Positions 50,804 through 59,751 of a DNA stretch of 64,000 bases are shown piece by piece. The stretch lies in NCBI GenBank assembly GCA_039586575.1, contig JBDHKD010000013.1, positions 36,915 through 100,914 on the forward strand. The letters run 5' to 3'. The notes beneath the pieces are model-generated. The model was given only the letters and a program-made list of their open reading frames with translations. It did no database searches and was not told where the DNA came from. The stretch is from G020344215 sp039586575. GTDB lineage: Bacteria; Gemmatimonadota; Gemmatimonadetes; Palauibacterales; KS3-K002. A program made the position numbers and the translations under genes. Positions within the stretch are counted from its first letter, which is position 1. The number at the start of each line of letters is the position of its first letter.

Positions 50804-51991
50804 CTAGACGATCTCGAGCTTTCCTCCGACCTTCTTCATCGCGTCGAGGACGGCGTCGAGATGCTCGGTCTCGTGCGCGGCAGAGATCTGGCAGCGGATA
50901 CGCGCGGTACCGTGAGGCACGACCGGGTAGCCAAAGCCGATCACGAACACGCCCTCGTCGAGCAGCATCTTGCTCATGCGGATCGCTTCGGCGGTCTCGC
51001 CGATAATGATCGGGACGATGGGTGTGTCGCCCTCGATCGGTTTGAAACCCGCTTCCAGCAGTCTCTCGCGGAAGTATTTCGTGTTGTCCCTGAGCTTCTG
51101 GACGCGCTCCGGGTGCCGATCGAGGTACTCGATCGCCGCGAGCGAGTGCGCGGCAGTTGCCGGGGGCAGCGCGTTGGAGAAGAGCATCGGTCGCGAGCGT
51201 TGGGTCAGATAGTCGGTAAGCTCCTCGGGCCCCGCAGTAAACCCGCCGGCCGCGCCGCCCAGCGCTTTGCCTAGAGTGGAGGTGATAACCGGGACCTTGC
51301 CGTGCAGGCCGTAATGCTCGGGCGTACCGCGCCCGGTCGCGCCGAGGACGCCAGTCGCGTGGGAGTCGTCGACGGCGACCACGGCATCGTATTTCTCGGC
51401 CAGTTCGAGTATGTCGGGCAGCTTGCAGATGTCGCCTTCCATCGAGAAGACGCCGTCGCTGATGATGAATCGGTGCCTGGCGCCCCGTGTGTCCTTTAGT
51501 GCTCTCTCCAGTTCGCTCATGTCCGAATGCTTGTAGACCTTCCGGTTCGCCTTCGTCATGCGGACGCCGTCGATGATGGAGGCGTGGTTCAGCTCGTCCG
51601 AGATTAGAGCGTCCTCGTCCTCCAGGAAGGTGGGCATGAGACCGGTGTTGGCGTTCCAGCAAGAAACGTAGGTGAGCGCCGACGGGAGGTCGAGGAACTC
51701 GGCGATCTTCTGCTCGAGCTTCTTGTGCAGAGTGAAGGTCCCGCAGATGAAGCGTACCGATGACGTGCCGGCACCGTACTGCTCGTAAGCAGAGCGACCG
51801 GCCGCCACGACGTCAGGCGTGTTGCAGAGGCCGAGATAGTTGTTCGAGCACAGGTTGATGACTTCGCCGCCCGTCTCCTCGATCTTGACCACCGCGTCCT
51901 GCGGCGAGTCTAGATGGATGAGCTGCTTGTAGACCCCCTGCTCCTGCATCTCGCGAAGCTCGCGCCGCAGGCGCTCGAACAGACCGCTCAT
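50804..51991 (-). CDS. kbl: Glycine C-acetyltransferase (2-amino-3-ketobutyrate CoA ligase)
   Basis: A 395-residue alpha-oxoamine synthase with NLCSNNYLGL, SDELNHASIIDG, the DDSHATG PLP segment and the PLP lysine in STLGKALGGAAGG. FLDLPSALTYVSCWNANTG and SRPMLFSNALPP fit KBL rather than biotin or sphingolipid synthases. It normally works with threonine dehydrogenase, which is not in the window; it could also serve glycine cleavage to aminoketobutyrate. Confidence 0.93.
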   Translation of the reverse strand: MSGLFERLRRELREMQEQGVYKQLIHLDSPQDAVVKIEETGGEVINLCSNNYLGLCNTPDVVAAGRSAYEQYGAGTSSVRFICGTFTLHKKLEQKIAEFLDLPSALTYVSCWNANTGLMPTFLEDEDALISDELNHASIIDGVRMTKANRKVYKHSDMSELERALKDTRGARHRFIISDGVFSMEGDICKLPDILELAEKYDAVVAVDDSHATGVLGATGRGTPEHYGLHGKVPVITSTLGKALGGAAGGFTAGPEELTDYLTQRSRPMLFSNALPPATAAHSLAAIEYLDRHPERVQKLRDNTKYFRERLLEAGFKPIEGDTPIVPIIIGETAEAIRMSKMLLDEGVFVIGFGYPVVPHGTARIRCQISAAHETEHLDAVLDAMKKVGGKLEIV

Positions 51992-52022
51992 ACTGCCTCC
52001 CGTTGGCGTGGGAAGTCGTGGT

Positions 52023-52154
52023 TCAATCTCGCGAATCCTGGTCGCCGCGGTCGGCGATCTGGCGATCGCGGACGCCTATGAGTCCCCAGTAGATGATCGC
52101 AGCGCTTCCCAGGATCATAATGGGCAGCAGAATCGCCCCTTCAAGCCCCATCAT
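52023..52154 (-). CDS. Small single-helix membrane protein (43 residues)
   Basis: MMGLEGAILLPIMILGSAAI begins a 43-residue protein with one membrane helix and a charged C-terminal tail (VRDRQIADRGDQDSRD). An AGGAG site is 11 bases upstream, slightly far. It ends 31 bases before kbl on the same strand. The family is unknown, and it could be a chance frame, though the helix-plus-charged-tail layout is protein-like. Confidence 0.5.
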   Translation of the reverse strand: MMGLEGAILLPIMILGSAAIIYWGLIGVRDRQIADRGDQDSRD

Positions 52155-52359
52155 CTTCGGACGGTCTCCTGGATTGGACTGTCGCGGTCGTCGGTGTTTT
52201 GGCGTCAGACGAGCGCAAACATGGCCTGCCGCCGTGGGGCGGGCAAGGGAGGGGGGGCGAGCCGGGTTGGGGGCGCCGGCAGGCGCATCGGGCGGGCCTT
52301 TTCCCGGCCAGCCGGCCCGTCTAGTTTTCGAAGCGGGATGGGCAAAGACGAGTGGAGCG

Positions 52360-53031
52360 ATGGCGACGGAGCAGATCGGACAACGCATCCGGCGGGAGCG
52401 CGCGGTATGGCGCCTCGGGCTGCTGATCTCTCTGTTCCTACACCTGATCGCCCTGCTGCTCTCTAACCAAGCGGCGGAGCACATCGGTAGCTTGGGGGCC
52501 GCCGGTCCGCGGAGCGGCAGCCCGGTGGCCGCGCCAGCGGGTGGTGGGATGCGCGCGATCTTGTTGGCGCCGCCGGTGGAGATCCGGGTCCCTCCGCGCC
52601 CCGAGCTGATGGAGATCGAGCCGGTTCAAATCGAGACACCACCCGAACTGGCCCTGAACGAGATCGAGCTCCGCGACCCCGGCGAGGGTAGGGAAGAGGG
52701 CCCGGAGTCGGGCGCCGGACTGCCGGGCGGCGAGGGAGGTGGAGATGCCGGCGCCGCGGAGGAGGGGCTTAGTCGGCTGATACCGCCCACGCCGCGCGGG
52801 ATCATCATGGCGCCGTTGGACCGGCCGTCGTCGGTGCGCGGCCGAGATGTGACGGTGTGGGTGTTCATCGACGCGACGGGAGCGGTGGACAGTGTGCGGC
52901 TCGAGCCGCCGACTCCGGATGGTAGTTACAACGACGATCTGACGCGGGAGGCGCGCGGCTGGGTCTTCGAGCCGGCGCGGCGCGGTGGCCGGCCGGTCGC
53001 CACCTGGTGGAGCTATACCTGGAAGTTGTGA
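52360..53031 (+). CDS. TonB-like energy-transducing protein
   Basis: A 223-residue protein with a short cytoplasmic N-terminus, one membrane helix (about 18-35), a long Pro/Glu/Gly-rich periplasmic linker and a C-terminal beta domain (VTVWVFIDATGAVDSVRLEPPTPDGSYND ending in an aromatic-rich strand) as in TonB/TolA C-termini. No ExbB/ExbD are nearby. ATG preceded by GGAGCG. Its stop overlaps the next start (TGATG), coupling it to the PorX-like gene. Confidence 0.8.
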   Translation: MATEQIGQRIRRERAVWRLGLLISLFLHLIALLLSNQAAEHIGSLGAAGPRSGSPVAAPAGGGMRAILLAPPVEIRVPPRPELMEIEPVQIETPPELALNEIELRDPGEGREEGPESGAGLPGGEGGGDAGAAEEGLSRLIPPTPRGIIMAPLDRPSSVRGRDVTVWVFIDATGAVDSVRLEPPTPDGSYNDDLTREARGWVFEPARRGGRPVATWWSYTWKL

Positions 53032-54611
53032 TGGCCGATAAGAAGTTGAGGGGGAGGATTCTCTGGGTCGACGATGAGATCGACCTGCTGCTGCCGCATC
53101 GCCTCGTGCTCGAGCAGCGGGGCTACGAGGTGGACACCGCGCCGAACGGTGACGACGCGCTGAGCCAGATCCGCCGCCACGCGTACGACTTGATCATCCT
53201 CGATCAGGAGATGCCGGGCCGCGCCGGCACCGAGATGTTGCGGGAAATACGCAGTGCGGACTCCCGTATCGCGGTGGTGATGGTGACGAAGAGCGAGGAT
53301 GAGTCCACCTTGCGAGAGGCGATCGCCCGGCGCGCCGACGAATACATCGTCAAGCCGACCAGCCCACGGCAGGTCGCGTCGGTGGTGGCGCGTATCCTCG
53401 AAGGCCCGGGCCTGCGCCACGAGCAGATGGCACGTGATTTCGTACGCGCCTTTTCGGAGTTGCGGGCCCGTATCGACGCTGCGAGGGGCTGGCGCGACTG
53501 GGCGGACCTCTACGCCGAGTTGGTCGATTGGGACCTGGAGCTCAGTGCGGCGGACGAGGTCGGGTTGCTCGACTCGCTGCGCACATTGGAGGGCGATGCG
53601 CGGCGCGAGTTCACGGACTTCGTCGTCGCCAACTACTCGGGTTGGGTGACGCGAGGCGCGAACGACCGCCCGTCGCTCTCCGTCGATGTCATCCCACAGT
53701 TCTTCCTGCCATTGCTGGCGCGCGGCGAGCCGGTCGTTCTGATCGTGGTGGACTGCTTGCGGCTGGATCAGTGGCGGGCGTTGCAGCCGATGATCGAGGA
53801 GGAATTCGAGGTCGAAGCGGACCTCTACATGTCGATCTTGCCCAGCGCGACGCCCTACGCCCGCAACGCAATCTTCGGCGGCATCTTCCCGGATGAGCTG
53901 GCAAAGCAACGCCCGGGTTGGCCGGAGTCCTACGACGATGTCGGCCTCAACTCGTTCGAGGGCGAGCTGTTCGGCGACCAGATCAGGCGGCTGACCGACG
54001 GGGCGGTGGCGACGCATTATGAAAAGGTCAATACGCTGAACGATGGTGAGGGCATGTTGCGTCGACTGCCGGCGCTGCTCGACGAGCCGCGCGCGCTCGG
54101 CATCGTCTTCAATTTCGTCGACCTCCTGACGCACGGGCGGGGTGAGTCGCAACTGCTGTTCGAGATGGCGCGCGATGCGGAGGCGCTACGGCGGTTGACG
54201 GCGACCTGGTACGAGGGGTCCGATCTCCGCAAGGCGCTCAAGGTCATCCGCGCCCGCGGTGCACGCGTTCTGCTTACGACCGACCACGGTTCGGTTCACT
54301 GCCATCGTCCGTCCACGGTCTTCGCGAAGCGCGATGCGACGGCGAGCCTGCGCTACAAGTACGGGGACGACCTGCGTGCGGAAGATCCGGAGACCGTCCT
54401 GATGGTCAAGGACGGCGGCTTGCTGCGGCTCCCGGCCGGCGGCTTGAAGACCAACTACCTGATCGCGCGCGAGGACTTCTTCTTCGTCTATCCCACCAAG
54501 CTGCGGGAGTACCAGTCGCGCTACCGCGACAGCTTCCTGCATGGTGGCATCAGCCCGGAAGAGATGATCTTGCCCGTCGCGCTGCTCAAGCCGCGGGGCG
54601 AAGCGCGGTGA
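53031..54611 (+). CDS. PorX-like response regulator with PglZ (alkaline phosphatase-fold) domain
   Basis: A 526-residue protein. Residues 9-125 form a receiver domain with acidic pocket Asp14/Asp15, phospho-acceptor Asp58 (LDQEMPG), Thr86 and Lys108. A helical linker and a PglZ/alkaline-phosphatase-like domain follow (VVDCLRLDQW, PSATPYARNAIFGG, TTDHGSVHCHRPS). This is the layout of PorX, best known from Bacteroidota gliding/T9SS control. Here it leads an envelope operon (MsbA-like, LpxL-like), so it may sense or regulate envelope state. No partner sensor kinase is present. Confidence 0.9.
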   Translation: MADKKLRGRILWVDDEIDLLLPHRLVLEQRGYEVDTAPNGDDALSQIRRHAYDLIILDQEMPGRAGTEMLREIRSADSRIAVVMVTKSEDESTLREAIARRADEYIVKPTSPRQVASVVARILEGPGLRHEQMARDFVRAFSELRARIDAARGWRDWADLYAELVDWDLELSAADEVGLLDSLRTLEGDARREFTDFVVANYSGWVTRGANDRPSLSVDVIPQFFLPLLARGEPVVLIVVDCLRLDQWRALQPMIEEEFEVEADLYMSILPSATPYARNAIFGGIFPDELAKQRPGWPESYDDVGLNSFEGELFGDQIRRLTDGAVATHYEKVNTLNDGEGMLRRLPALLDEPRALGIVFNFVDLLTHGRGESQLLFEMARDAEALRRLTATWYEGSDLRKALKVIRARGARVLLTTDHGSVHCHRPSTVFAKRDATASLRYKYGDDLRAEDPETVLMVKDGGLLRLPAGGLKTNYLIAREDFFFVYPTKLREYQSRYRDSFLHGGISPEEMILPVALLKPRGEAR

Positions 54612-56446
54612 GCACCACGACCCGGCTGTTCGGTTTCCTGAAGCCATACCGCGTACTCGTGCTGGCGAGCTTGGGCGCCATGGCCATCGGCTCGCTGCTC
54701 GACGGCTTCTCGATGATCCTGCTCATCCCCTTCCTGCGCGCGTTGTTCGGCGAAGCGCTGGTCATGCCGGGTGCGAGCAGTCTGGTGGAGCGGATCTTGG
54801 ACACGGTGCTCGGCGGTTTCCTGGCGGGTGGCAGCCCGACCGAAGTGCTACGCAACGTGATCATCGTCGTGATGGCGGCACTGGTACTGAAGAATGTCTT
54901 CTTTTACACGGCGAGTGTGCTGGCAGTACGGGCGCAAGAAGGAATCGTGCGCGACATGCGCAACGAGTTGTACGGTCACTTGCAGCGACTGCCGTTGGGC
55001 TTCTTCGATCGCAACAAGGTAGGCCAGCTGGTAGCGCGAGTATTCACGGATACCAATCTCACCAAGGAGATCATCAAGCTCACCATGACGGACGTGTCCA
55101 AGCACGGTGTGTCATTGGTGGCTTTCACCCTGATGCTTTTCCTCATCTCCTGGAAGCTGACGCTGCTGGTGCTGGTCGTGGCGCCGGTGTTCCTCGGCTT
55201 CTTGAAGCCGATGCTGAACCGCTTACGCCGCGGGTTCCGGGGCGCCTACGAGGCGCAAGGCGAGCTGACGAGTATGCTGCAGGAGACGGCGTCGGGGGCA
55301 CGCCTGGTCAAGGCGTACGGGGCGGAGGGCTACGAGCAGGGCCGTTTCCGCGTGACGAACCAGGCGTTCTTCAAGGACATGGTCCGTGCGGAACGTATTC
55401 GCCTTCTCAGCTCGCCGCTCTCCGAATTCTTGGGCGGCGTCGTGACGCTGGTTCTGGTGTGGGTGGGCGCGCACTACGTGTTCAGCGGTGCGATGACGGC
55501 GGAGGCGTTCCTGACGTTCTTGACGATATCGCTGCGCGTGCAGTCGCCGCTGAAGGGCCTCACTCTGTACCCGGCGCGGGCGCAAGGTTCGCTGGCCGCC
55601 GCCGACCGCTTCTTCGAGATACTCGAAGCGGGAAGGGAACCGCTGACGGCGGAAGGTAGGGAAATCGACGGGTTGGAGCGTGAAGTCGCTTATGAGGATG
55701 TGCACTTCGCGTACGACGGCGATGAGACCGTGCTGGACGGCGTGAGCTTCAAAGTGAAACGCGGCGAGGTTGTTGCCCTGGTAGGTCCATCGGGGGCGGG
55801 AAAGAGCACCGTAGTCGACCTGCTGCCGCGTTTCTACGAGCCGACGAGCGGTCGGATCACGCTGGATGGGATCGACATCAACGAGATCCGGCTCGATTCG
55901 TTGCGCGACCTGCTGGGTGTCGTGTCGCAGGAGACGATCATATTCCACGATACCGTCCGCGCCAACATCGCGTACGGGGCGCCGGAGCGTTACAGCCAGG
56001 AGGAAGTTGAGGCGGCGGCGAAGGCGGCCAACGCCCACGAGTTCGTCGAGCATCTGAGCGATGGGTACGATACGCTGTTGGGCGACCGCGGTGTTCGGCT
56101 CTCGGGAGGGCAACGGCAGCGGATCGCCATCGCCCGAGCGATCTTGCGAGACCCGCCGCTGCTGATCTTCGACGAGGCGACATCCTCGCTGGACACGGAG
56201 TCCGAGCGGCTGGTCCAGGACGCGATCGGCCGGCTGCTGGCCAATCGAACCGTTATCGTCATCGCTCACCGTTTGTCGACGATTCAGGGCGCGCACCAGA
56301 TCATCGTGCTCAAAGATGGCCGGATCGCGGAAGCGGGCCGTCACGAGGAACTGCTGGCGCGCGACGGGCCCTACCGCAAGCTCTACGAGCTACAGTTCCA
56401 GTTCGCGGCCGGCGGTCACCAGTTTGGCGAGGTGGAAGTCCGCTGA
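54608..56446 (+). CDS. MsbA-like ABC transporter (fused membrane and ATPase domains)
   Basis: A 612-residue half-transporter with a six-helix membrane domain, then an ATPase with Walker A GPSGAGKST, signature LSGGQRQ, Walker B LLIFDEATS and switch His in IAHRLST. The likely substrate is lipid A or another lipid, given the adjacent LpxL-type acyltransferase and glycosyltransferase. The GTG start overlaps the previous stop (GTGA). Confidence 0.92.
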   Translation: MSTTTRLFGFLKPYRVLVLASLGAMAIGSLLDGFSMILLIPFLRALFGEALVMPGASSLVERILDTVLGGFLAGGSPTEVLRNVIIVVMAALVLKNVFFYTASVLAVRAQEGIVRDMRNELYGHLQRLPLGFFDRNKVGQLVARVFTDTNLTKEIIKLTMTDVSKHGVSLVAFTLMLFLISWKLTLLVLVVAPVFLGFLKPMLNRLRRGFRGAYEAQGELTSMLQETASGARLVKAYGAEGYEQGRFRVTNQAFFKDMVRAERIRLLSSPLSEFLGGVVTLVLVWVGAHYVFSGAMTAEAFLTFLTISLRVQSPLKGLTLYPARAQGSLAAADRFFEILEAGREPLTAEGREIDGLEREVAYEDVHFAYDGDETVLDGVSFKVKRGEVVALVGPSGAGKSTVVDLLPRFYEPTSGRITLDGIDINEIRLDSLRDLLGVVSQETIIFHDTVRANIAYGAPERYSQEEVEAAAKAANAHEFVEHLSDGYDTLLGDRGVRLSGGQRQRIAIARAILRDPPLLIFDEATSSLDTESERLVQDAIGRLLANRTVIVIAHRLSTIQGAHQIIVLKDGRIAEAGRHEELLARDGPYRKLYELQFQFAAGGHQFGEVEVR

Positions 56447-57360
56447 CCCGGCTCAGGCATTCTCTCGAATACGGGCTCGCGCGGTTGCTCTTCGGTCTGC
56501 TGGGCCGGGCGCCCGAGTTGAGCGAGCGCCTGGGCGCGGCGCTGGGGCGGCTGGCCTACCGGCTCGGCTGGCGACGCCGAGTGGTGGAGACGCAGATCGC
56601 AGAGGCCTATCCCGAGCGCGACGCAGCATGGGTGCGTGCCACCGCCCGGGCGTGCTTCGAGCACGTGGGCTGCGAGTGGCTTACGGTGCCCGCGTTGGTG
56701 CGCGGCGGTCTCGATGAAGTGCGGCGCCGGGTCGAATTCCAGGAGGGTCGCGCGGGCCTCGAGGCGGCGTTCGAAGCAGGACGCGGCGTGGTGATGGTAA
56801 GCGGGCACTTCGGCAACTGGGAACTCGCCGGTTCGGCGCTCGCCGCGTTCGGCTTCCCCGTCGATGCGGTGTGGCAGCGGCTGAAGAACCGCCAGCTGAG
56901 CCGTTTCGTGGAGGAGACGCGCGAGCGGCTGGGGATGGGCCTGATCGAGCGGTCGGGCGCCTGGGACAAGCTGACCGGGAGCCTGGCAGCCGGGCGCGTC
57001 GTCGCTTTCGTGGCAGACCAGGACGCGCGGACGCAGGGCGTATTCGTCGATTTCTTCGGGCGGCCGGCATCAACCCACCGGGCGCCGGCGCTGCTGGCGC
57101 TCCGCGTCGGTGCTCCGTTCTTCGTCGGTGGCGCCCAGCGGATCGGGCCGCGCCGCTACCGGGCTTGGGTGGTTCGACTCGATCCACCGCAGGGCCTGGA
57201 GATCAAGGACCAGGTGCGGGAGCTCACTCGCATGTGGGTGAGCGAGCTGGAGCGGCGGATCCGGGTTTCGCCGGCGCAGTATTTTTGGCATCATAAGCGG
57301 TGGAAAACTGTACCGCCGGGAACAGCCCCGCCGGCGGCTGGTACTACGATAGAGAGATAA
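56443..57360 (+). CDS. LpxL/HtrB-family lysophospholipid or lipid A acyltransferase, probable CTG start
   Basis: A 305-residue enzyme with catalytic motif HFGNWE and the family's VAFVADQDAR and FFGRPASTHRAPA segments. Family-like sequence (TRLRHSLEYGLARLLFGLL) runs back to a CTG at 56443 that overlaps the ABC transporter stop as CTGA; no ATG, GTG or TTG occurs before the TTG at 56485, which would cut off the membrane anchor. It adds acyl chains to a lipid A-like precursor at the inner membrane. Confidence 0.85.
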   Translation: MTRLRHSLEYGLARLLFGLLGRAPELSERLGAALGRLAYRLGWRRRVVETQIAEAYPERDAAWVRATARACFEHVGCEWLTVPALVRGGLDEVRRRVEFQEGRAGLEAAFEAGRGVVMVSGHFGNWELAGSALAAFGFPVDAVWQRLKNRQLSRFVEETRERLGMGLIERSGAWDKLTGSLAAGRVVAFVADQDARTQGVFVDFFGRPASTHRAPALLALRVGAPFFVGGAQRIGPRRYRAWVVRLDPPQGLEIKDQVRELTRMWVSELERRIRVSPAQYFWHHKRWKTVPPGTAPPAAGTTIER

Positions 57361-57424
57361 CTGACAACCGCTCCCCCGGAGCTGGGCGGGTTCGCGGGGA
57401 CGGAAAACGGATAGACATTCGGCA

Positions 57425-58147
57425 GTGATATACATCTGCATTCCTGCGCACAACGAGGAGCAGACCGCGGGCGTCTTGCTCTGGAAGATCCGACAGGTGA
57501 TGTCGGAGTTCCGGCGCGATTACGAGGTGCTGTTCCTCGATGACGGGTCCACCGATCGCACCCACGAAGTCGTCGCGCAGTACACGCAAGTGCTGCCGCT
57601 GACGCTGTTGCGAAACGACAAGCGTGCGGGTCATGGCGCGTCGCTGGAGCGGCTGTTGCGCGAGGCGATCCAGCGCTGCGCGTACCCGAGACGCGACATC
57701 GTGGTGACGCTGCAGGCCGACTTCACCGACGAGCCGCTGGCGATCCCAGGGATGGTCAAGAAGATGGAGGGTGGAGCGGACCTGGTGGTGGCCACGCAGC
57801 GGCCGAACGGCGCGCGCCTGCCGCTGGCGATGCGCTGGATCCGCAGGGGCCTACCGTGGTTGGAGCGGCGCTACAAGCTGCCGGATACGATCAGCGATCC
57901 GATCTCGGGTCTACGGGCCTACCGGGTGGGCTTGCTCAAGCGGGCGCTCGAGAGTCGCGACCGCGGGCAGCTGGTGACGCGAGACGGCTGGGCCGCGAGC
58001 TTGGAGCTGCTGCACGTGCTGGCGCCGCACACGAAGCGGGCCGAGGAGACGGAGTCGGAGATGCGGTACGATCGGCAAGCGCGACCGAGCCGGCTGTCGC
58101 TCTGGCGGGCGGCGCGGGACTACATCGGACTGCTGAGGCAACGATGA
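57425..58147 (+). CDS. Family 2 glycosyltransferase
   Basis: A 240-residue GT-A enzyme: ICIPAHNEEQTAGVLL, metal/nucleotide-site LDDGSTDRTHE, GHGASLERLL and a QADFTDEP segment. It lacks C-terminal membrane helices, so it is shorter than DPM1-type proteins with an anchor. It starts at GTG after a 64-base gap. The stop overlaps the next start (ATGA). The substrate is probably an envelope glycolipid, from context. Confidence 0.88.
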   Translation: MIYICIPAHNEEQTAGVLLWKIRQVMSEFRRDYEVLFLDDGSTDRTHEVVAQYTQVLPLTLLRNDKRAGHGASLERLLREAIQRCAYPRRDIVVTLQADFTDEPLAIPGMVKKMEGGADLVVATQRPNGARLPLAMRWIRRGLPWLERRYKLPDTISDPISGLRAYRVGLLKRALESRDRGQLVTRDGWAASLELLHVLAPHTKRAEETESEMRYDRQARPSRLSLWRAARDYIGLLRQR

Positions 58148-58932
58148 AGTCAGTAATCGCCATCACCCTGCTGATAGCCCAGGCGACGATCGCCGCGGCG
58201 CAGGAGGCCGAGCCGGCCGAGGAGCGCGCCACGGAGGCTGTGGCCGAGGTGCCCTTCGGTATCGGCGAGCGGATGGATTACCGTGTGAAATTCGGTCCAC
58301 TGAAAGTCGGACAGGCGTTCATGGCGGTAGAGGGGCTCGATACGATCGCCGGCCACCTCACGTATCACCTGCGGTTCCATATTCAGGGTGGGACCGTGTT
58401 CTACAAGCTGGACGACAAGCAAGAATCGTGGCTCGATGTGCTCTTGCTGGCGACGCGTCGCTACGAGCAGGACTCGAAGCAGGGCAGCTACGAGCGCAAG
58501 CGGCAGTACGATTTCGATCTGGAGGCTGGGGTGCTAACGCGCAACGACGGAGAGGTCTCTGACATTCCGTCGGACGCGTTGGACGAGGCGGCGTTCATCT
58601 ACTTCGTACGTACGATACCGCTCGAGGTCGGCGAGACCTACGAGTGGAACCGCTACTACCGGTCCGACCGGAATCCGGTGATCCTGCAGGTCTTGCGACG
58701 CGAGAGGGTCAAGCTGCCGGCCGGCGAATTCGAGACTATCGTCGTGCGCCCGATAATCAAGACGGGCGGCATCTTTTCGGAGGGCGGTGAAGCGGAAGTC
58801 TATATCACGGATGACGAGCTGCGTATACCGGTCAAGTTGGTCAGCAAGCTGAAGGTGGGTTCCGTGATACTCGAGCTCACATCGTACACGGCAGGTGACA
58901 AGCTGACCCAGGAGATGCTCGGGCCGCGCTGA
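58144..58932 (+). CDS. DUF3108 family secreted protein
   Basis: A 262-residue exported protein (signal peptide 1-19, ending AAAQ) with a beta-rich body typical of DUF3108: PFGIGERMDYRVKFGPLKVGQAF, YHLRFHIQGGTVF and late DDELRIPVKLVSKLKVGSVILEL. The family is predicted periplasmic or outer-membrane associated with unknown function. Last gene of the envelope operon; converges with the hydrolase gene. Confidence 0.85.
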   Translation: MKSVIAITLLIAQATIAAAQEAEPAEERATEAVAEVPFGIGERMDYRVKFGPLKVGQAFMAVEGLDTIAGHLTYHLRFHIQGGTVFYKLDDKQESWLDVLLLATRRYEQDSKQGSYERKRQYDFDLEAGVLTRNDGEVSDIPSDALDEAAFIYFVRTIPLEVGETYEWNRYYRSDRNPVILQVLRRERVKLPAGEFETIVVRPIIKTGGIFSEGGEAEVYITDDELRIPVKLVSKLKVGSVILELTSYTAGDKLTQEMLGPR

Positions 58933-58947
58933 TCCGGGTCGCGCCAC

Positions 58948-59751
58948 TCACGCCTTCCCCTGCAAGTCCTCGCTGAAGAACTTGAAGATCAATCGGGAGA
59001 CTGCTTCTGGGTGGCTGACCATCGGGAGGTGGCGGGCGCCGGTCACGATCTCGAGCCGGCCCTCCTTTAGGCCTTCGACGATGCGCTGTCCGTGCAGCAA
59101 CGGCGTGAGGCCGTCCTTCTCGCCCCAGATGACGAGCGCCGGGGCGCGGATCCTCTCCAGCAGCGGCCGAATATCATAGCGCCTGAGCTCACTTATCCCG
59201 TTCAACATGTTGCCGGGTCCCGCTTTGATCATGTCGCCGATGAAGGTCGAGTAGAAACCGGCCGGGCACCACGACCACGGTTGCAGAACGCGCCACAGCG
59301 CGCGCCGGGGTCCGACGCCGGGAACGCCGGCGCTATCCACCAGGACGAGGCGGCGGACGCGACCACCGTAGTCGGCGGCGAGCTGAGCCGCGACGGCACC
59401 GCCCATGGAGTGCCCGCAGACGAAGAAGTGGGCCAAGCCCATGCGGTCTACCAGCTTCATGACCGCCCGCGCCGCCTCGGGTATCCGCAACATTGGGCCG
59501 GGCGAGCGGCCGAAGCCCGGCAGGTCGGGTGCGATGAGGCGCAGGCTGCGCGAGGTGAGCTCGGGGAAGAGCGGGAACCACCAGCGAGACGACCCACCGA
59601 GCCCGTGAAGCATGACGACCGGCGCACCGACACCGGCCTCGAAGTAGTACATACGCAGCTGACCCTCCTGCAGCTCGCGTCGCATGACCACGCGCGACGT
59701 CTTCATCCCGCTGCGCGGGCCTCTCGCGGTCAGGATTCGGCGTTTCCCCAT
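58948..59751 (-). CDS. Alpha/beta-hydrolase
   Basis: A 267-residue hydrolase with HGLGGSSRWW oxyanion loop, nucleophile elbow GHSMGGAVA, acid in WGEKDGLTP and His in GARHLPMVSHPE. The ATG at 59751 lies 22 bases inside the end of the hydantoinase B gene but has a very strong AGGAGGAGGGGG ribosome site, favouring it over ATG 59706. The substrate is unknown; MhpC-like esterase or C-C hydrolase activities are possible. Confidence 0.88.
   Translation of the reverse strand: MGKRRILTARGPRSGMKTSRVVMRRELQEGQLRMYYFEAGVGAPVVMLHGLGGSSRWWFPLFPELTSRSLRLIAPDLPGFGRSPGPMLRIPEAARAVMKLVDRMGLAHFFVCGHSMGGAVAAQLAADYGGRVRRLVLVDSAGVPGVGPRRALWRVLQPWSWCPAGFYSTFIGDMIKAGPGNMLNGISELRRYDIRPLLERIRAPALVIWGEKDGLTPLLHGQRIVEGLKEGRLEIVTGARHLPMVSHPEAVSRLIFKFFSEDLQGKA

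Noticed and set aside
53013..54152. 379-residue minus-strand frame opposite the PorX-like gene
   Set aside because: Receiver and PglZ motifs establish the plus strand as coding.
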